64,000 nucleotides of DNA, taken from Desulfoluna spongiiphila (GTDB taxonomy: Bacteria > Desulfobacterota > Desulfobacteria > Desulfobacterales > Desulfolunaceae). The position numbers and the translations under genes were made by a program. The stretch is taken from assembly GCF_900101345.1 (NCBI RefSeq), contig NZ_FMUX01000013.1, positions 110,708 to 174,707 on the forward strand. The letters are read 5' to 3'. Below the pieces are notes generated by a model. That model had not been told where the DNA came from. It searched no databases and saw only the letters and a program-made list of their open reading frames with translations. Positions 45,557-54,939 of the stretch are shown here, piece after piece (positions within the stretch are counted from its first letter, which is position 1; each line of letters starts with the position of its first letter).

Positions 45557-46005
45557 CCCAGGGGGACCTTTCCCATGAGCAGGTACGCCGCGTATCCCGT
45601 CGCCATGGCCAGGGAATAGGGCATGGTGACGGCCGATGTTTCACCATGCCGCCTGCTCCGTCGGTGTCTAAGATACGGCACAAGGGCCATGGCCCCTCCT
45701 GCCATGGCGCCGTAGAGAAAGACCGAGAAGAGGGCATGGGCACCGACCCAGGTTCCCGTGGCCGCAAGCAGCTTGACATCTCCCCCGCCCACACCCCCCA
45801 ACACAAAGGGGATGAAGAGGCAGGCAAGGCCTGTCAGACCCCCCTGCACGCTCCAGAGGGCCCCCGGCACTCCTGACAGAAGGGTGTGAAAGGCAAGCCC
45901 CCCTAAGGCTGCAGAAAGGGTGAGGGTGTTGGGGATAACCCTTTCCTGCAGGTCCGTGCAGAGGGCCGCGGTAAAGAGAGCGGCACATGCCCATGCGCTG
46001 TTCAT
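45553..46005 (-). CDS. tadV: TadV/CpaA prepilin peptidase
   Basis: The 150-residue product is an A24-type aspartic protease of the inner membrane. The two catalytic aspartates are in CTDLQERVIPN (Asp 18) and GVGGGDVKLLAA (the GxGD motif, near 75). Four hydrophobic segments follow the usual pattern. It lacks the N-terminal methylase domain, as is normal for Tad peptidases. It lies five bases after flp and overlaps tadE. Confidence 0.9.
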   Translation of the reverse strand: MNSAWACAALFTAALCTDLQERVIPNTLTLSAALGGLAFHTLLSGVPGALWSVQGGLTGLACLFIPFVLGGVGGGDVKLLAATGTWVGAHALFSVFLYGAMAGGAMALVPYLRHRRSRRHGETSAVTMPYSLAMATGYAAYLLMGKVPLG

Positions 46006-46010
46006 GGCGG

Positions 46011-46223
46011 CTAATACGTCCCGGAGGACTCGTCGGAGGTCGCCACTGTCTGGGCTGCATTGCCCAGCTTGTCGGAGATCGCCGTGAACAATTCGGTGAG
46101 CTGGGTGCCGAACAGGTTGAGGGCGCCCACGAGCACCGCGGCCATGACCCCGACAATCAGCCCGTACTCAATGGCGGTGGCTCCGCTTTCGTCGTTCCAT
46201 AATGTACTCATCAGTTTGATCAT
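46011..46223 (-). CDS. flp: Flp-type major pilin
   Basis: The 70-residue product has the Flp prepilin motif: leader MIKLMSTLWNDESG, then ATAIEYGLIVGVMAAVLVGAL, with cleavage after Gly 14 and Glu at position 5 of the mature chain. The C-terminal part is short and polar, so the mature pilin is about 56 residues, usual for Flp. ATG 46223 follows AAGGA by eight bases; the longer open frame upstream is not used. First gene of the tad locus. Confidence 0.92.
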   Translation of the reverse strand: MIKLMSTLWNDESGATAIEYGLIVGVMAAVLVGALNLFGTQLTELFTAISDKLGNAAQTVATSDESSGTY

Positions 46224-46374
46224 ATGATGCGTCCTTCGTCGTGTGTGAGGTGCATGGCGCTCAAGATAGTCAATTTTTGAGTAAAAAGCTGGGACATAGT
46301 TGCGGTATGTTGTGAATAAATTGCGGGGTTGGTTCTCTTCGTCGGGGGGAGTCATGATGGCGTTCACCCGGCAG
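46224..46374. promoter_or_regulatory. Putative tad operon promoter region
   Basis: The AT-rich 46260-46330 stretch upstream of flp must hold the main tad promoter. I found no convincing sigma54 GG-N10-GC pair or sigma70 pair. Confidence 0.3.
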
Positions 46375-46403
46375 GGCCCCCGGAGTCAGATGCTCCGGGG
46401 GCC
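46375..46403 (-). terminator. Perfect 11-bp hairpin without T-run
   Basis: GGCCCCCGGAG and CTCCGGGGGCC flank a seven-base loop, 85 bases past the stop of the DUF1566 gene at 46487. It could be a transcription end or an RNA-stability element. Confidence 0.5.
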
Positions 46404-46486
46404 GAGGGCTTTGCAGCCAACGTGGCGTCGCCACATCCGGGCCCCGGACTGGGCAATCCGTGGCCGGTAAAGAGATCATGATATGA

Positions 46487-48262
46487 TCAGGGCGTTACAG
46501 CGCATCGGATAAAGCACCCCCCGGATGTATCCCCATCTCCCGCCTTCACGGACCCTTCCCCATCGCTTTGCTTCGTGTCGTCGTCGATGTTTGTAAAGGA
46601 TACCTGTGTGGGCGCCAGAGCAGCAAAGCCGCTGGTGTCCTTTGTGAACTCTGTGTTGACGGAGACGTTGACGTAAAAATCCTGGTTGCCGTCGGCCTCG
46701 GTGTCGTCTTTGCCGGTGACCGTGACGTACTGGGTATCGCACCAGTTTTCCGATGAAAAAAAGAGGGCCTTGGGCGTGACCCTGGCTTCGGTGTCGTCGG
46801 AGCAGGTCACATCAAAGGCCACGGTGTTTTCAGGGGCTGTGCTAAGCTTGACATCGATGACCGCCTGGGACCCGATTTCCCGGGTTGTATCGTCATGGGG
46901 GATGGCGCAGAGGTATTTTCTGCACTCCGTATAAAAGATGCCCGTGCTGGCTCCTCTGGCTGCATAAGCCCCGTTCAGGGGCATGATCTTAAGGACTCCG
47001 TTGACGTCGTCCTGTTCGGTGACGGTCCAGGAATACGCTCCGTCGTTTGGGGTGTCATCCGTTATGGAGGCAAAGGACTTTCCACCGTCGCAGGAGATGG
47101 CAATGGCGACATTGCCGGGGATCTCCGGGCTCGGGTTCTCCCAGGTGATGAGCATGGTATCCCCTTTGTGCCAGGTGGAACCGGGTTTAGGGCTTGTGAT
47201 GACAAGGCCCCCTGGCTGCAAGGCCTGTCCTCCCCTGACGGCTCGAACCCGGAAGGCGTCCCCGCTGTTGTCCTGGGAGGTTTTAAAACCACGTTTGGTG
47301 ACACCGTGCTGTATATCAACGGCCCATGCCATGGTTTTTTTCCCTGTCTGGATAACAGGCGTAACCGATGTTGTGGAGGACCAGTAACACGCCGATATTT
47401 CGCTGTGGAAGGCAATGACTGAGTTCGTGAAAACGGGCATATGGAGCATGGGCTGCTCTGTCCTGGTGTAATCGATCAAGGTCAGCAGCTCTTTGATCGT
47501 GGGCAGTCGCCAGTCGGTGTAACCGCCGATCTCCAGATCGTTGCAGTACGCTGCCGCCATGTGCTGGCGCCATTTGTCGCTGGTGTTCTCCTGGGTCTTC
47601 AGTTCCCAGATGAGGCCGGTGTTGAAATCGGTGACCGTATTGTCCATGTTCAGGTGGTATCGGCTCGGGTTGGTCAGGGGGGTGCCCCTTACGGCACGGA
47701 CTGTGGCCGCCGTGTCCGGGTTGGTGGTGTTGAAAACGTGTCCGAGATCAAAATTGAGGAGGTAATATTTCGTAACGCCCTCCACTTCGCTGGTGGTTGA
47801 CGACCAGTAGTGACGCGTCTTCTGGGTGTTGGGGAAAAAGTCGGTGTCGACTGCCGGGCCGTCATGTTCGAAGTCGGCCATGGCGTGAAGCTCAAGGATG
47901 GTTGGCAGTCGCCAGTCCCGGTGCCCGCAGAATGCCTCGGCGTTGAGCTGGTCGATGTACGCCAGGGCCTCGGTCTGGGTGACGGTTTCTTCTAAGCTGG
48001 CCGCTGTTTTTACTTCCCAGGTCAGGCCGGTGGCATGGTCTGTGACTGTTTTGTCGCTGTCTGTTTTAGAAAAGGACGGTGGGTTGATGAGGAAGTTGCC
48101 GTCCTGCCCGTAAAAGGGCTGGCTCGGAGATGGGCAGGCAATGGGGTTTCCTTCATTGTCAAAGCAGGTGGTCTGTCCGGTGTCCGGCACGGCAAAGGCC
48201 CATACGGGGAGCAAAGGAAGGCTCCAGAGAATCAGGGCAAGGGCAATGTGTTTTTTCTTCAT
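46487..48262 (-). CDS. Exported DUF1566/Calx-beta protein ending in GGCFI
   Basis: The 591-residue product has a signal peptide (1-24, VWA/FAV). Two DUF1566 (Lcl C-terminal) modules follow, each with the run VTD-x-x-TGL-x-WE, DWRLPT and YWSST (about 60-210 and 215-355, ending AVRGGQ). Then an Ig-like domain (GGLVITSPKPGSTWHKGD) and one Calx-beta-like repeat (VTPKALFFSSENWCDTQYVTVTGKDD). It ends TSGGCFIRCAVTP. The start follows TTTTAGG. Probably surface-exposed; role unknown. It shares domain order and C-terminal motif with the next gene. Confidence 0.82.
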   Translation of the reverse strand: MKKKHIALALILWSLPLLPVWAFAVPDTGQTTCFDNEGNPIACPSPSQPFYGQDGNFLINPPSFSKTDSDKTVTDHATGLTWEVKTAASLEETVTQTEALAYIDQLNAEAFCGHRDWRLPTILELHAMADFEHDGPAVDTDFFPNTQKTRHYWSSTTSEVEGVTKYYLLNFDLGHVFNTTNPDTAATVRAVRGTPLTNPSRYHLNMDNTVTDFNTGLIWELKTQENTSDKWRQHMAAAYCNDLEIGGYTDWRLPTIKELLTLIDYTRTEQPMLHMPVFTNSVIAFHSEISACYWSSTTSVTPVIQTGKKTMAWAVDIQHGVTKRGFKTSQDNSGDAFRVRAVRGGQALQPGGLVITSPKPGSTWHKGDTMLITWENPSPEIPGNVAIAISCDGGKSFASITDDTPNDGAYSWTVTEQDDVNGVLKIMPLNGAYAARGASTGIFYTECRKYLCAIPHDDTTREIGSQAVIDVKLSTAPENTVAFDVTCSDDTEARVTPKALFFSSENWCDTQYVTVTGKDDTEADGNQDFYVNVSVNTEFTKDTSGFAALAPTQVSFTNIDDDTKQSDGEGSVKAGDGDTSGGCFIRCAVTP

Positions 48263-48330
48263 GGGAAACCTAAAACGAGTGAGTGAAAATGAATGGTCAC
48301 ATAGACGGTATCGGCGCTGTACCGGGAGGA

Positions 48331-48374
48331 GCGCCCATGAGCCCTTCGGTTGTGTCACCGGAGGGCTCATGGCG
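48331..48374 (-). terminator. Hairpin between the two DUF1566 genes
   Basis: GCCCATGAGCCCTTCGG pairs with CCGGAGGGCTCATGGCG around an eight-base loop, just past the stop at 48382. No T-run follows, so it may weaken rather than stop transcription into the next gene. Confidence 0.55.
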
Positions 48375-48381
48375 TCACGCA

Positions 48382-51300
48382 TTACGGCAGACCGTGATGC
48401 AGTGATTGGATAAAGCAACCTCCTTCGGTGTTTTCGCCTTGCGTTTCGGGGCTGGGGGTGGCTTTTTCGGCAGACGACTGCGCATTACTGCTCTTCAAGG
48501 GGACCTTGGTGGCTGCGGTGTCTTTGTACCCGGTGGTGTCTGAGGAGGCTCCGTTGACGGATAGCTGAACCGTCACCTCTTTTTCACCGTCCTCCTTGCT
48601 GTCCGGGACACCGGTGACCGTCACCGTCTTTTTTTCATTCCAGGTCTCGGGGGCAAAGACAAGGGTAGCAGGTGAGACGGAGGCTTCGGCTTCGTTGCTG
48701 CTCGTGACATCTACAATGACGTCTCCGTCGGGCACGGTGCCCAAGGCCACGTGGAAGGTTGCGGAACCGCCGTTTTCAGTCACGGTTCCGGAGATATCCC
48801 CTACGGTGAGAGCGATTCGTTCCCAGTCATTGTTGTCGACATTTTTGACATGGTAGATGATGTGTTCAGGAGCATCCGCATACCCCGTGGTGTCTTTTGT
48901 CTCCGGTTTGTTTGGCCGGACGATTATCTGAAAATCTTCGGGAACCATGGGGTCTTCAATGATGAAGTCGTCCACGCCGGAGGCGGTGACAAATTGCTCG
49001 TCCTTCCAGTTAAGGGGCGTAAAGACCAGCTTTTGGGGAGAGACTACACCCTCGGTTGTATCCGTAGATTCGATATCGACGGTAACGTTGGCGGAAGGCT
49101 GCGTCAGTAACCGAACCGAGAATTGTGCAGTTCCTCCATCTTCTGTCAGGCGCAGATGGTTGTATCCCTCGGTCCAGTAGTCTGTGACAAAGAGCCCCGG
49201 GTCGGTGTTGAGGCAGGTGACATGGATGCTTTTTGATTTGATCGCCTTATAGCCACTCTGGTCCGTGGTTTTGTCGATGTCCACTTCCACGGAGAGATCA
49301 AATTGCTCGTCTGCTTTCGGGACACCGTCTTTTTTACCGGTTACGACCATTTTCTGGGGAAGACCCCAGTTTGTAAGGGAAAAAACCAGTTCTGCCTTGT
49401 TGAGTTCGTATTTGTCGGAATGGATACTTTTGAATTGTATGGTTACGTTACCTGTGGGCTTTGACGTGAGGTGAACGGATATGTTTGCTGAGGTACCGTT
49501 TTCGGAGATAATAATTTTGTCAGGGGTGGCCACGAAGTCTGCTGTGTCGTCGTCGTCATTGATCAGTGTTATGAGGGTCGGCTCAAGGGTGGTGTAGCCT
49601 GTTGTGTCCGTGGTGTGAACCTGGTCGACCGTCGCCAGGGCATGGTAGGCAACCGATCCGTCGACGACATGATCGTTGGCCCCTGTGATCGTCACGAGTT
49701 GCGGCTGGTCGTAATCGTCGGGCCCAAAGGTCAGGGTGCCGCCTTGGGAGACAATTCCTTCTAAAGGGTTGTCACTTTCAATGGAGAGAACGACCGTCCC
49801 GTCGGGTTGTGTGTTCAGGCAGACGGGAACCGTTGCGGTTAATCCGCTTTCACTCGTGTGCCCGGATGGATCACCGAGGAGGAGTTTTACCTGGGGCCCG
49901 ATGCGAAAGAGGCTCTGGGTCGTTCCCTCTTGCTCATGCCCCGAAACCGTTGGGGTGATGCGCAGCATGCAGTTCACGGAAGAGATGTCCGGCGGGATTT
50001 GCCAGGCGTAGAGTCCTGTGTTTTCAGCCGAATCAGTGATCGTCGTAAAGTGCTTTCCTCCGTCGGTGGAAAAGTCCATGACCACGTTTCCCTGTGTGGC
50101 TTGATGGAAACCTATCCACTTAACAAGGATCTCCTCACCTGGTTCAATGTCGGCGCCTTGGCGAGGGGAGGTGATCACAAGGTGCCCATCGTTGATGGGT
50201 TGGCCGCCTCGGACGGCGAGGACCGATGTTGTCGATTTTGCTGCTTTTGCCATGTCGGAATAGTATTTGAGACTTTCCATAATTGTTGAAAAATGTACGG
50301 TAAGTGGGCTTTCGTTCGATTCGTGTTTTGCGTAAGTTGATGTCCAATAGGATTCGTCGGATTCTGTTCTAATGTTAGAAAAAACAGATGGGTAAACCAA
50401 TTTTTTTGAACCAGCAAAATTGACGATGGTTAGAAGTTCCTTGGCTGTGGGCAGGCGCCAGTCACGGTAGCCACCAGTCTCGAGGGTGTTGCAATATGAA
50501 AGAGCTTCGCCCCAAGTATATTTTATCGGGATATCATCTTGTAAATATTTGGACGCAAGTTCTTGTTCCCACATCAATCCCGTTTCCGTATCGGTGACAG
50601 TCCCTGGGATCTCGTGATTGGGTTTGAGGCGATACTCTCCAGTTTGCTTCGGTCCACTGACCGCGCGTAAGTATGATTTGGGGAATGAACTATTATTCCA
50701 GTTTGCGTGTTGTGTAAAGGCTTTAAAATTCAGTGAATATGAGAAGCTCATGCCCTCCGCTATTTCGAATGGAGTGGCCGACCAATAGGAGCCATCAGGG
50801 GCCGTGTTTGGGAAACAATCTGTGTCGATTTTCAACACATCTTCCGGGTTGTCAATATACCTTACAAGGGAGGTAAGTTCTTTAATGGTGGGAATGCGCC
50901 AGTCGTTACGCCCTGCATATTGTTCAGTGTTTAGGGTTTCAAGGAAATCATCAATAAAGAGCTTCGAAGAGTCGGAAGGCTTAGAGCCCCAACAGTATTT
51001 CACATCTTTGTTCACTTCATTTTTTACTTCCCAGACAAGCCCGGTGACCTTGTCGCGGACAGCTACCCAGGTTGTTGCTTCCGGGGAGAGCACATATCCC
51101 TCATCATCCAGTTTTTCGTAGGACATGGGGTTGATAGATTCAGATCCGTCCTGCCCTGAGCCAGCGCAGTCAATCTCGTTACCGGCATCGTCATAGCACA
51201 GGGTTTGATTCGTATCGGGCACAGGGGCTGCCGAGGCAGGGGAACATAAGAAAAACAGGAAACAGGTGGACAGGAAGAACAGGCGACTGAAGGGGTTCAT
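48382..51300 (-). CDS. Large exported DUF1566/Calx-beta protein ending in GGCFI
   Basis: The 972-residue product has a signal peptide (1-24), two DUF1566 modules (about 70-215 and 230-385, with DWRIPT, DWRLPT, YWTST), an Ig-like domain (HLVITSPRQGADIEPGEE) and four Calx-beta-like repeats of about 110 residues, each with a V-x-FTP/S-x-NW or GPDDYDQPQLVTITG core and DTTGY. The tail is Ser/Thr/Glu-rich and ends EGGCFIQSLHHGLP. GGGAGG lies six bases before the ATG. Likely a long surface protein with calcium-dependent rigidity; ligand unknown. Confidence 0.83.
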   Translation of the reverse strand: MNPFSRLFFLSTCFLFFLCSPASAAPVPDTNQTLCYDDAGNEIDCAGSGQDGSESINPMSYEKLDDEGYVLSPEATTWVAVRDKVTGLVWEVKNEVNKDVKYCWGSKPSDSSKLFIDDFLETLNTEQYAGRNDWRIPTIKELTSLVRYIDNPEDVLKIDTDCFPNTAPDGSYWSATPFEIAEGMSFSYSLNFKAFTQHANWNNSSFPKSYLRAVSGPKQTGEYRLKPNHEIPGTVTDTETGLMWEQELASKYLQDDIPIKYTWGEALSYCNTLETGGYRDWRLPTAKELLTIVNFAGSKKLVYPSVFSNIRTESDESYWTSTYAKHESNESPLTVHFSTIMESLKYYSDMAKAAKSTTSVLAVRGGQPINDGHLVITSPRQGADIEPGEEILVKWIGFHQATQGNVVMDFSTDGGKHFTTITDSAENTGLYAWQIPPDISSVNCMLRITPTVSGHEQEGTTQSLFRIGPQVKLLLGDPSGHTSESGLTATVPVCLNTQPDGTVVLSIESDNPLEGIVSQGGTLTFGPDDYDQPQLVTITGANDHVVDGSVAYHALATVDQVHTTDTTGYTTLEPTLITLINDDDDTADFVATPDKIIISENGTSANISVHLTSKPTGNVTIQFKSIHSDKYELNKAELVFSLTNWGLPQKMVVTGKKDGVPKADEQFDLSVEVDIDKTTDQSGYKAIKSKSIHVTCLNTDPGLFVTDYWTEGYNHLRLTEDGGTAQFSVRLLTQPSANVTVDIESTDTTEGVVSPQKLVFTPLNWKDEQFVTASGVDDFIIEDPMVPEDFQIIVRPNKPETKDTTGYADAPEHIIYHVKNVDNNDWERIALTVGDISGTVTENGGSATFHVALGTVPDGDVIVDVTSSNEAEASVSPATLVFAPETWNEKKTVTVTGVPDSKEDGEKEVTVQLSVNGASSDTTGYKDTAATKVPLKSSNAQSSAEKATPSPETQGENTEGGCFIQSLHHGLP

Positions 51301-51657
51301 GGGGCACCTCCCAAATTTTCGTCCGACATATGTGGATCATGGCCGGTTGCAGAATAAAAATCCGCAATCACGGCGTCTCTGTACGCTTTGCCTGGGGGGA
51401 GGAGACCGGAGGCAGCGGTTATTAAAGGAACACGCATCATCAACTGCTTGCGCAGATGCTTGCCGGAAACCATGGGCGTTCATGCAGTGACGGCGGTTTG
51501 CTAAGGTGCATGCGCCTTGGCCAGGCGCATCCTTCTCATCTGTCTTCGGGTTGTTCAGTGATACCAGAGAACCGAGACGCAACCTTTTAATAATTTGCGG
51601 ATGATACGGACTTATTTGCTTGGTGGTGCACTTTTTTATGCTGCGCATGGATGGCTT
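51301..51657. other. Intergenic region, nothing clear
   Basis: Upstream of the DUF1566 genes and downstream of the frameshifted gene. It has C/G-rich patches but I see no gene, hairpin with T-run or repeat copy. Confidence 0.4.
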
Positions 51658-52220
51658 TTACTCCATGGTTTGGGCTCCATGGTGCTCCGGCAGGACCGCC
51701 GCGCCGTCCTCATCGCGCAGAAAGGTCATCTGCCCTTTGATGCCGCCTCCGATCACCAGGGAAAGGGTAATGGCCGGGGCGTCTGTGAAGGTATCCAGGT
51801 AAACCTGCGCCAGTTCCTTCATGACGGTGGGAATACCCCGCTCAAAGCCTTCCTGCCTAGCCATAAATGCCACGTAACCCCTGCCGTCGGCCTGGCTTGT
51901 TTCCACACGGATTTTTTCCGCATCCGTTGTTTTCAGGGCATAGGTTGTGAACTCTTCGGACAGGTCTTGAAGCAAGGTCGGCTCAAGGGGGAGAGGGGGG
52001 GGATTTGGACGTGCGTTTTTTCCACAAGGGTTTCTGCTTGGGCCGGAAGGTGGGAATTCATCTCTGGTTGCTTAAGGGGGGCCTGAACTGTCTCTGTTTC
52101 CTTGGTGGTATCATGCTGGGGGGGACTGACGAGTAGGAACCCTGCAACGCCGAGTACAAGAGCAAAAACAATCAGGGCCGATATACATAGACTCATTTTT
52201 TGTGAGATGCAGAATTTCAT
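51658..52220 (-). pseudogene. Membrane-anchored protein, frameshifted at a G8 tract
   Basis: Two overlapping frames make one product. Frame one from ATG 52220 (GGAG eight bases upstream) codes a short leader, a membrane helix (ALIVFALVLGVAGFLLV) and a polar linker up to about residue 75. Beyond the run of eight G at 51995-52002 the sense continues in another frame, with LQDLSEEFTTYALKTTDAEKIRVETS and a conserved-looking strand and helix domain to the stop at 51658. One extra G in the tract would join them into about 187 residues. It may be a phase-variable gene, a decayed gene or a sequencing error. No family is recognised. Confidence 0.6.
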
Positions 52221-52397
52221 AAAGTGGACTCCATACATAAGAAAATATTAACGCTGAATCAATCGGCAAGCATTCAGACTTTTTGGGGGAGAGCTTGTTT
52301 ATATGGTGCACCCCGTTCAAGATGCTGGACAGGATGCACCATTGGTAAGGATGAGACTATTTGATTAGATTTAATCCTGGAGAAGGCTTACCAAAAA

Positions 52398-53876
52398 TCA
52401 ATAATAAGGTGCGCCTGATCCTTTTCTGGAAAGAAATAGCGATTCATCCGCTGAATCAACTGTTCCGTCAGAATTCATGTCATAAACAGGGTTGCTGGTC
52501 CCTATATAGGTGTTGAGCCACGCTTCGTCGATTACATTGCAGCTGTTATCGTTGTTAAAATCCCCATCCGCCATGTTGCCGTACATATCCAGGTCCGCAT
52601 CGATCTGGTTGGCGTTGGTTGTGAGGTAGGCGTTGTCAAAGCAGTCCGGGATGCTGTCCGAATCGCTGTTGGCATCGTCGCCGAGCCCGCTCACGACGTC
52701 CGGCCCGCCGCTGCCCCAGGCAAAGTCCTGGTCCACGTAGAGGCGGTTGCCGGTCATGGATGAGCTGGTGGGGTTGTAGTGGCCTCCTGAGGCGAGGTTG
52801 GAGGCTCCGTCGTAGGCGAGACTTTTCTGCCAGTCGGTTTTGGTGGAATCAAAAGAGCCGCTTGCGATTTTCGTCATGGATGTGGGCGGGTTGTTGATGT
52901 CCGTGCAGGCGTCGATACGGAAGACAAAGCCCAGGTCTGAGTTAAAGTTGGCGTTCCATGACCCGTTGGCCGTGACGTAGATGTTGCCGTCGGGATCCCT
53001 TTCCAGATCGTTAGCCCCGAGGTAGGTATCGGCAGAGTTGCCTCCGGCGGGGATGGGAATGGTGCTGATGGCGTCCGAGGCGGTGAGGGTGGTGCTGTTG
53101 GTTACTGCGTTTCGAATTTGTGCCGTGGAGTAGAGCCGGACGTATTGCCTGTCCGTGGGGCCGGAGGAGGTGTAGGTGCCGGTGTAAAGGTTGCCTTCGT
53201 CGTCAAAGGCAAACCCGCAGGAGTAGCCGCCTACGTCCACGACTTTTTGGAGGGAGCCACCGGAGTGGATGTAGATGGCGTGGGGCTCGGTCCAGGCGTT
53301 GGTCTCTTTGCCCGCAAAAAAGGGAATGCTTCCAAGGGTGGTGTCGGTGCTCCACTCCACCTCCCAGCATCCCGGCTGGGAGAACTCAGAGGCTGCCGCA
53401 ACCTCAACCGAGGTGAAATCTTCATCAACGACCACGGAGTACCAGTCTCCGTCCCCTGCGCCGTTGCCGCTCATGGAGAACCAGACGGTACGGTTTCCGT
53501 TGGCAAGGGGCGTGGGGTCAACTTTTACGGCCTGGCAGTAGATACCTGATCCGTAGGGATTCACATCGGCAAGGGTCAGAAGGTGACCACCAAGGTAGGA
53601 GTACATGTTGACCTGAACGCTTTTGTTGGAGCCGACCCAGGTGCCGTCTTCGCACTTGAGAATGCTTCGGGTCTTGGCAGCTGCCGTGCCGGTTGCCTGC
53701 TGGGAGTACACGATATCGATGCCCCCGGAGTAGGATTTTCCGCTCATGGTCGCCATGGTGGAATCGTAGACATCGTAATTCGTTTCACCGGTAAGGCCGG
53801 CAACGGCATGGGATGAGAAGAGAAACACACACGACAGGGCGGCAAGGATCATTCTGGGAATGGCTTTTTGTTTCAT
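52398..53876 (-). CDS. Secreted protein with dockerin-like C-terminus
   Basis: The 492-residue product has a signal peptide (1-26, AVA/GLTG). The first 390 residues alternate strands in a propeller-like pattern (CGFAFDDEGNLYTGTY, NDLERDPDGNIYVTANG). Residues about 400-492 hold calcium-binding loops: DDANSDSDSIPDC, DGDFNNDNSCNVIDE and VYDMNSDGTVDSADE, the last two spaced as in a type I dockerin. GGAGGA precedes the ATG. No cohesin is seen in the window, so the dockerin-like part may serve as a calcium-stabilised surface or sorting domain. Confidence 0.82.
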   Translation of the reverse strand: MKQKAIPRMILAALSCVFLFSSHAVAGLTGETNYDVYDSTMATMSGKSYSGGIDIVYSQQATGTAAAKTRSILKCEDGTWVGSNKSVQVNMYSYLGGHLLTLADVNPYGSGIYCQAVKVDPTPLANGNRTVWFSMSGNGAGDGDWYSVVVDEDFTSVEVAAASEFSQPGCWEVEWSTDTTLGSIPFFAGKETNAWTEPHAIYIHSGGSLQKVVDVGGYSCGFAFDDEGNLYTGTYTSSGPTDRQYVRLYSTAQIRNAVTNSTTLTASDAISTIPIPAGGNSADTYLGANDLERDPDGNIYVTANGSWNANFNSDLGFVFRIDACTDINNPPTSMTKIASGSFDSTKTDWQKSLAYDGASNLASGGHYNPTSSSMTGNRLYVDQDFAWGSGGPDVVSGLGDDANSDSDSIPDCFDNAYLTTNANQIDADLDMYGNMADGDFNNDNSCNVIDEAWLNTYIGTSNPVYDMNSDGTVDSADESLFLSRKGSGAPYY

Positions 53877-54382
53877 ACTTTCCTCCGAAATTAGAATGGA
53901 TTCTTTCGTCACGCGTTTAGAAACGGGTGACATAAACGACGACGCCCGGAGCGTTTCGCCGGTTGTGCAATGGTTTTATTGGTTCGGATTGCCTGGTTTT
54001 GCAGCGGTTGCGATGTCCTTTTAAAGTCAGGGACGATGCGTCCATGGTGAAGAGGCAAGGATGTGATTCAGAGATACCAGCGCGGCAGAATAAAACCTTT
54101 TACTTTGTTGCGGATTCTTAAGAGTTATTTGCTTTTTTAGTCTTGGCAAACTTCTTGGAGGAGGCTGGGGGGAAAAAGGAGGTGTTGCGATGTGCGGCTT
54201 GGTGTGTGCGGTTTTTTGTAACTATTCAGCTTATATCGCCAGTTGCTAAACATTTGCCCAATATCATAAAAATGGGTTTAACAAACAGGCCTTAATCGTT
54301 CTTCTTGAATGACGTGTGGGCATTGGTTATCGTTTGGCCACGACGTTCAAAAAAATCGAGAAAAATCGACCGAAACGGAGCA

Positions 54383-54405
54383 CCGCACTCCGGTGCGGCT
54401 TTTTA
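54383..54405 (+). terminator. CCGCAC hairpin with T-run
   Basis: CCGCAC and GTGCGG close a four-base loop, followed by CTTTTT. No gene precedes it on plus, so it may be part of a repeat. Confidence 0.35.
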
Positions 54406-54479
54406 GTCCGTCGCGACCCGAGCCGCACAGGAGTGCGGCGCCCCAGGGGACAAGGGGGGCGGGGGGAATGTAAACAGGC

Positions 54480-54548
54480 CGATGGCCAAAGCGCATTGGC
54501 GATCTGCTTTCAAGGAGGCATACCTTGCCGCCGGAGGCTGTTTTTTTT
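54480..54548 (-). repeat. Gene-end repeat, copy in the 54-kb gap
   Basis: AAAGCGCATTGGCGATCTG, CTTTCAAGGAGGCATACC and TTGCCGCCGGAGGC followed by eight T. Compared with other copies the inner palindrome is altered (GGAGGCATACC). Confidence 0.7.
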
Positions 54549-54764
54549 GATGCGTAGTGACAAAGCATTGCTTTGATCTGGCCGTTTTTGCATGAAATAT
54601 AAGGGCTAACGACATTCTGGAGGGGGGAAGGAGGATGTGTTGGGGTGTGCGGCTTGTTGGCTGGGGGGCGCTTTTGCCGCACCGGAGTGCGGCGCTCCAG
54701 ATTTTAGGCTATAGGTCCGAAGGGGGAGAAAATTGAACAGAAAACGGCTTGAATAGATGGTGCT

Positions 54765-54925
54765 TTAAAGGCGAATGTGATTTTCCCCGAGGAATCCGCC
54801 TACGCCCTTGTCAACGTTTCACCATGCCTCCGTCGTCTGTGGGCTACGGCGTGACAAGCGATGGGGAAAGCACATTCGCAATTTGCTTTCAAGGTGGCTC
54901 ACCTTGCCGCCGGAGGCATGTTTTT
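54765..54925 (-). repeat. Gene-end repeat with an enlarged loop
   Basis: The stem GCGAATGTGATTTTCCCC / GGGGAAAGCACATTCGC is conserved, but the loop is about 60 bases longer than in the copy at 36383. The usual GCTTTCAAGGTGGCTCACC and GCCGCCGGAGGC follow, 20 bases before the glycerate kinase stop. Confidence 0.8.
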
Positions 54926-54939
54926 GGTTTTTTTACGTT

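Larger units (their letters stand above)
53877..54939. other. 1-kb repeat-rich non-coding region
   Basis: No convincing gene. It holds a hairpin at 54383-54405, gene-end repeats at 54480-54548 and 54765-54925, a CATGAAATAT-type repeat near 54552-54610, a second GCCGCAC/GTGCGGC hairpin near 54673-54690 and two loosely similar stretches (near 54165 and 54615) containing GTGTGCGGCTTG. Confidence 0.65.

Noticed and set aside
46375..46486. Sigma54 promoter for flp
   Set aside because: The best candidate on minus (GGCCACGGATTGC) has nine rather than ten bases between GG and GC and lies too far from flp.
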